From Bauldia litoralis (GTDB taxonomy: Bacteria; Pseudomonadota; Alphaproteobacteria; Rhizobiales; Kaistiaceae), in contig NZ_FMXQ01000002.1 in NCBI RefSeq assembly GCF_900104485.1, forward strand, positions 62,001-126,000: a DNA stretch of 64,000 nucleotides. The letters run 5' to 3'. The position numbers and the translations under genes were made by a program. Position 1 is the stretch's first letter. Every line of letters begins with the position of its first letter. Shown piece after piece: positions 63,240 through 64,000 of the stretch. Below the pieces are notes generated by a model, which made no database searches, was not told where the DNA came from, and saw only the letters and a program-made list of their open reading frames with translations.

Positions 63240-63682
63240 GGCGTCGGTGAGCCAGCGGGCAGGGCGGCCCTGATTTTCTCGGCCCCGGCCGCCAGCACGT
63301 CGTCGGCTTCCATGTCGCCGCTGTGCGGTCTGAGGGCGACGCCCTCGAAGCGCGGGATGACGTGGACGTGGAGATGGAAGACCGACTGTCCGGCCGGCGC
63401 TTCATTGAACTGCGTGATCGTCACGCCGTCGGCATCGAAGGCGGCCTTCACCGCCCGGGCCACCGTCTGGACCGCCTGCGCCAGGCCTCCGAGCGAGGCC
63501 GTGTCCGCGTCGAGCAGGTTGCGCGACGGCGACTTCGGGATGACCAGCGTGTGGCCGCGACCCTGCGGCATGACATCCATGATCGCGATGGCCGCGTCGT
63601 CCTCGTAGACCTTGTGGGCGGGAATCTCGCCGCGCAGGATCCGGGCAAAGATGTTCTGGTCGTCGTAGGCCTGAGCGCTCAT
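63236..63682 (-). CDS. HIT-family nucleotide hydrolase/transferase
   Basis: 148 aa. The histidine triad is SVFHLHVHVIPRFEG at about residues 104-118. NIFARILRGEIPAHKVYEDD at the start is typical of HinT/YcfF-like proteins, which hydrolyse nucleoside phosphoramidates. The 3' end overlaps the convergent TPR gene by 4 nt. The start overlaps the upstream GNAT-like gene by 4 nt, so the two are coupled. Confidence 0.93.
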   Translation of the reverse strand: MSAQAYDDQNIFARILRGEIPAHKVYEDDAAIAIMDVMPQGRGHTLVIPKSPSRNLLDADTASLGGLAQAVQTVARAVKAAFDADGVTITQFNEAPAGQSVFHLHVHVIPRFEGVALRPHSGDMEADDVLAAGAEKIRAALPAGSPTP

Positions 63683-64000
63683 TGGTCGGGCTCCCTGGGT
63701 TCCTCGTGGCGAAAAGGCAGATACGACGACAGGACCTCGCTGTCACGGTTCACCTGCTGTCGCTCCTGGCGCAGGTAATCCGCGATCGCCTTCCGGAAGC
63801 TGGAATTGGCGATCAGATGTGCCGAATAGGTCGTCGTCGGGCGATAGCCCCGCGCCAGCTTGTGCTCGCCCTGCGCTCCGGCCTCGACCCGCCCGAGCCC
63901 GTGCGCGATCGCCCAGTCGATCGCCTGGTAGTAGCAGACCTCGAAGTGCAGGAAGGGGTGATCCTCGACCGCTCCCCAGTAGCGTCCATAGAGGGCATCC
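63679..64000 (-). CDS. GNAT-like (DUF482/FemAB type) protein, 5' end outside window
   Basis: The open frame reaches the right edge; 107 C-terminal codons are visible and no start codon is needed. The translated minus strand reads YGRYWGAVEDHPFLHFEVCY, then GLGRVEAGAQGEHKLARGY and TYSAHLIANSSFRKAIADYL. These are hallmarks of the DUF482 group related to GNAT/FemAB acyltransferases, whose substrate is unknown. The stop TGA overlaps the HIT start (ATGA). A HIT-DUF482 pair near clpA is usual in Rhizobiales (recollection). Confidence 0.85.
   Translation of the reverse strand, partial: DALYGRYWGAVEDHPFLHFEVCYYQAIDWAIAHGLGRVEAGAQGEHKLARGYRPTTTYSAHLIANSSFRKAIADYLRQERQQVNRDSEVLSSYLPFRHEEPREPDQ

Overview
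The window is high-GC DNA from an alphaproteobacterium, most likely of the order Hyphomicrobiales (Rhizobiales). The evidence is gene order and content: nagZ-scpA-scpB-tatABC-serS-surE-pcm-nlpD, yajC-secD-secF followed by homologues of NDUFAF3 and NDUFAF6 and then trmFO, a MipZ-type ParA ATPase, clpS-clpA with a phasin and a carboxypeptidase nearby, a DUF1127 gene, and an RpiR-linked inositol cluster. No rRNA, tRNA, CRISPR array, integrase or insertion sequence was seen.

Left part (1-24 kb): a chromosomal housekeeping block. It covers peptidoglycan recycling (nagZ, cut by the left edge), chromosome condensation (scpAB), Tat export (tatABC), serS with an unusual insertion, surE, pcm, an inactive LytM/LysM lipoprotein, a DUF815 ATPase, Sec export (yajC, secD, secF), two complex I assembly-factor homologues, trmFO, a PfpI-type protein and gatB. 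Several genes look inserted into this order: a GIY-YIG gene with two REP-like hairpins, an exported protein of unknown function, and an RTX repeat protein (11.1-13.4 kb). At 20.0-20.5 kb a 50-residue DUF1127 gene is followed by two nearly identical 122-nt units. On the minus strand each unit folds into three hairpins with CCUCCC-type anti-Shine-Dalgarno loops. This is the layout of the alphaproteobacterial Cuckoo/CcsR small RNAs and is the most striking non-coding feature here. Two EamA transporters in tandem follow gatB.

Middle part (24-49 kb): mostly carbon metabolism. A dehydratase of the xylonate/arabonate type, a FadR-type GntR regulator, a GguC/AraD1 protein and an alpha-ketoglutaric semialdehyde dehydrogenase together fit a non-phosphorylating (Weimberg-type) pentose pathway ending in 2-oxoglutarate. 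A second RTX protein, an enolase-superfamily acid-sugar enzyme and an orphan glycogen phosphorylase follow. Then comes an inositol region: iolB and an iolC-DUF2090 fusion on the minus strand, iolG on the plus strand, an RpiR regulator and a sugar ABC transporter. The iolC/iolG gap contains a GGAA-N6-TTCC palindrome of the kind reported for rhizobial IolR. An amidohydrolase lies divergent from the ABC operon.

Right part (49-64 kb): a sulfide/persulfide detoxification locus (TSUP exporter, rhodanese, BigR/SqrR-type ArsR repressor, divergent Blh/ETHE1-type dioxygenase). Its two promoters face each other across a shared inverted repeat. After it come a CaCA exchanger, DUF1489, panC, mipZ, a VWA plus membrane J-domain pair, a SPOR-tailed D-Ala-D-Ala carboxypeptidase, a phasin with two palindromic boxes at its promoter, clpS, clpA, a protein with ten 34-residue TPRs, a HIT protein and a GNAT-like gene cut by the right edge.

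Coordinates were counted by hand from the printed lines. Product names rest on motif and length recognition, not on database searches.
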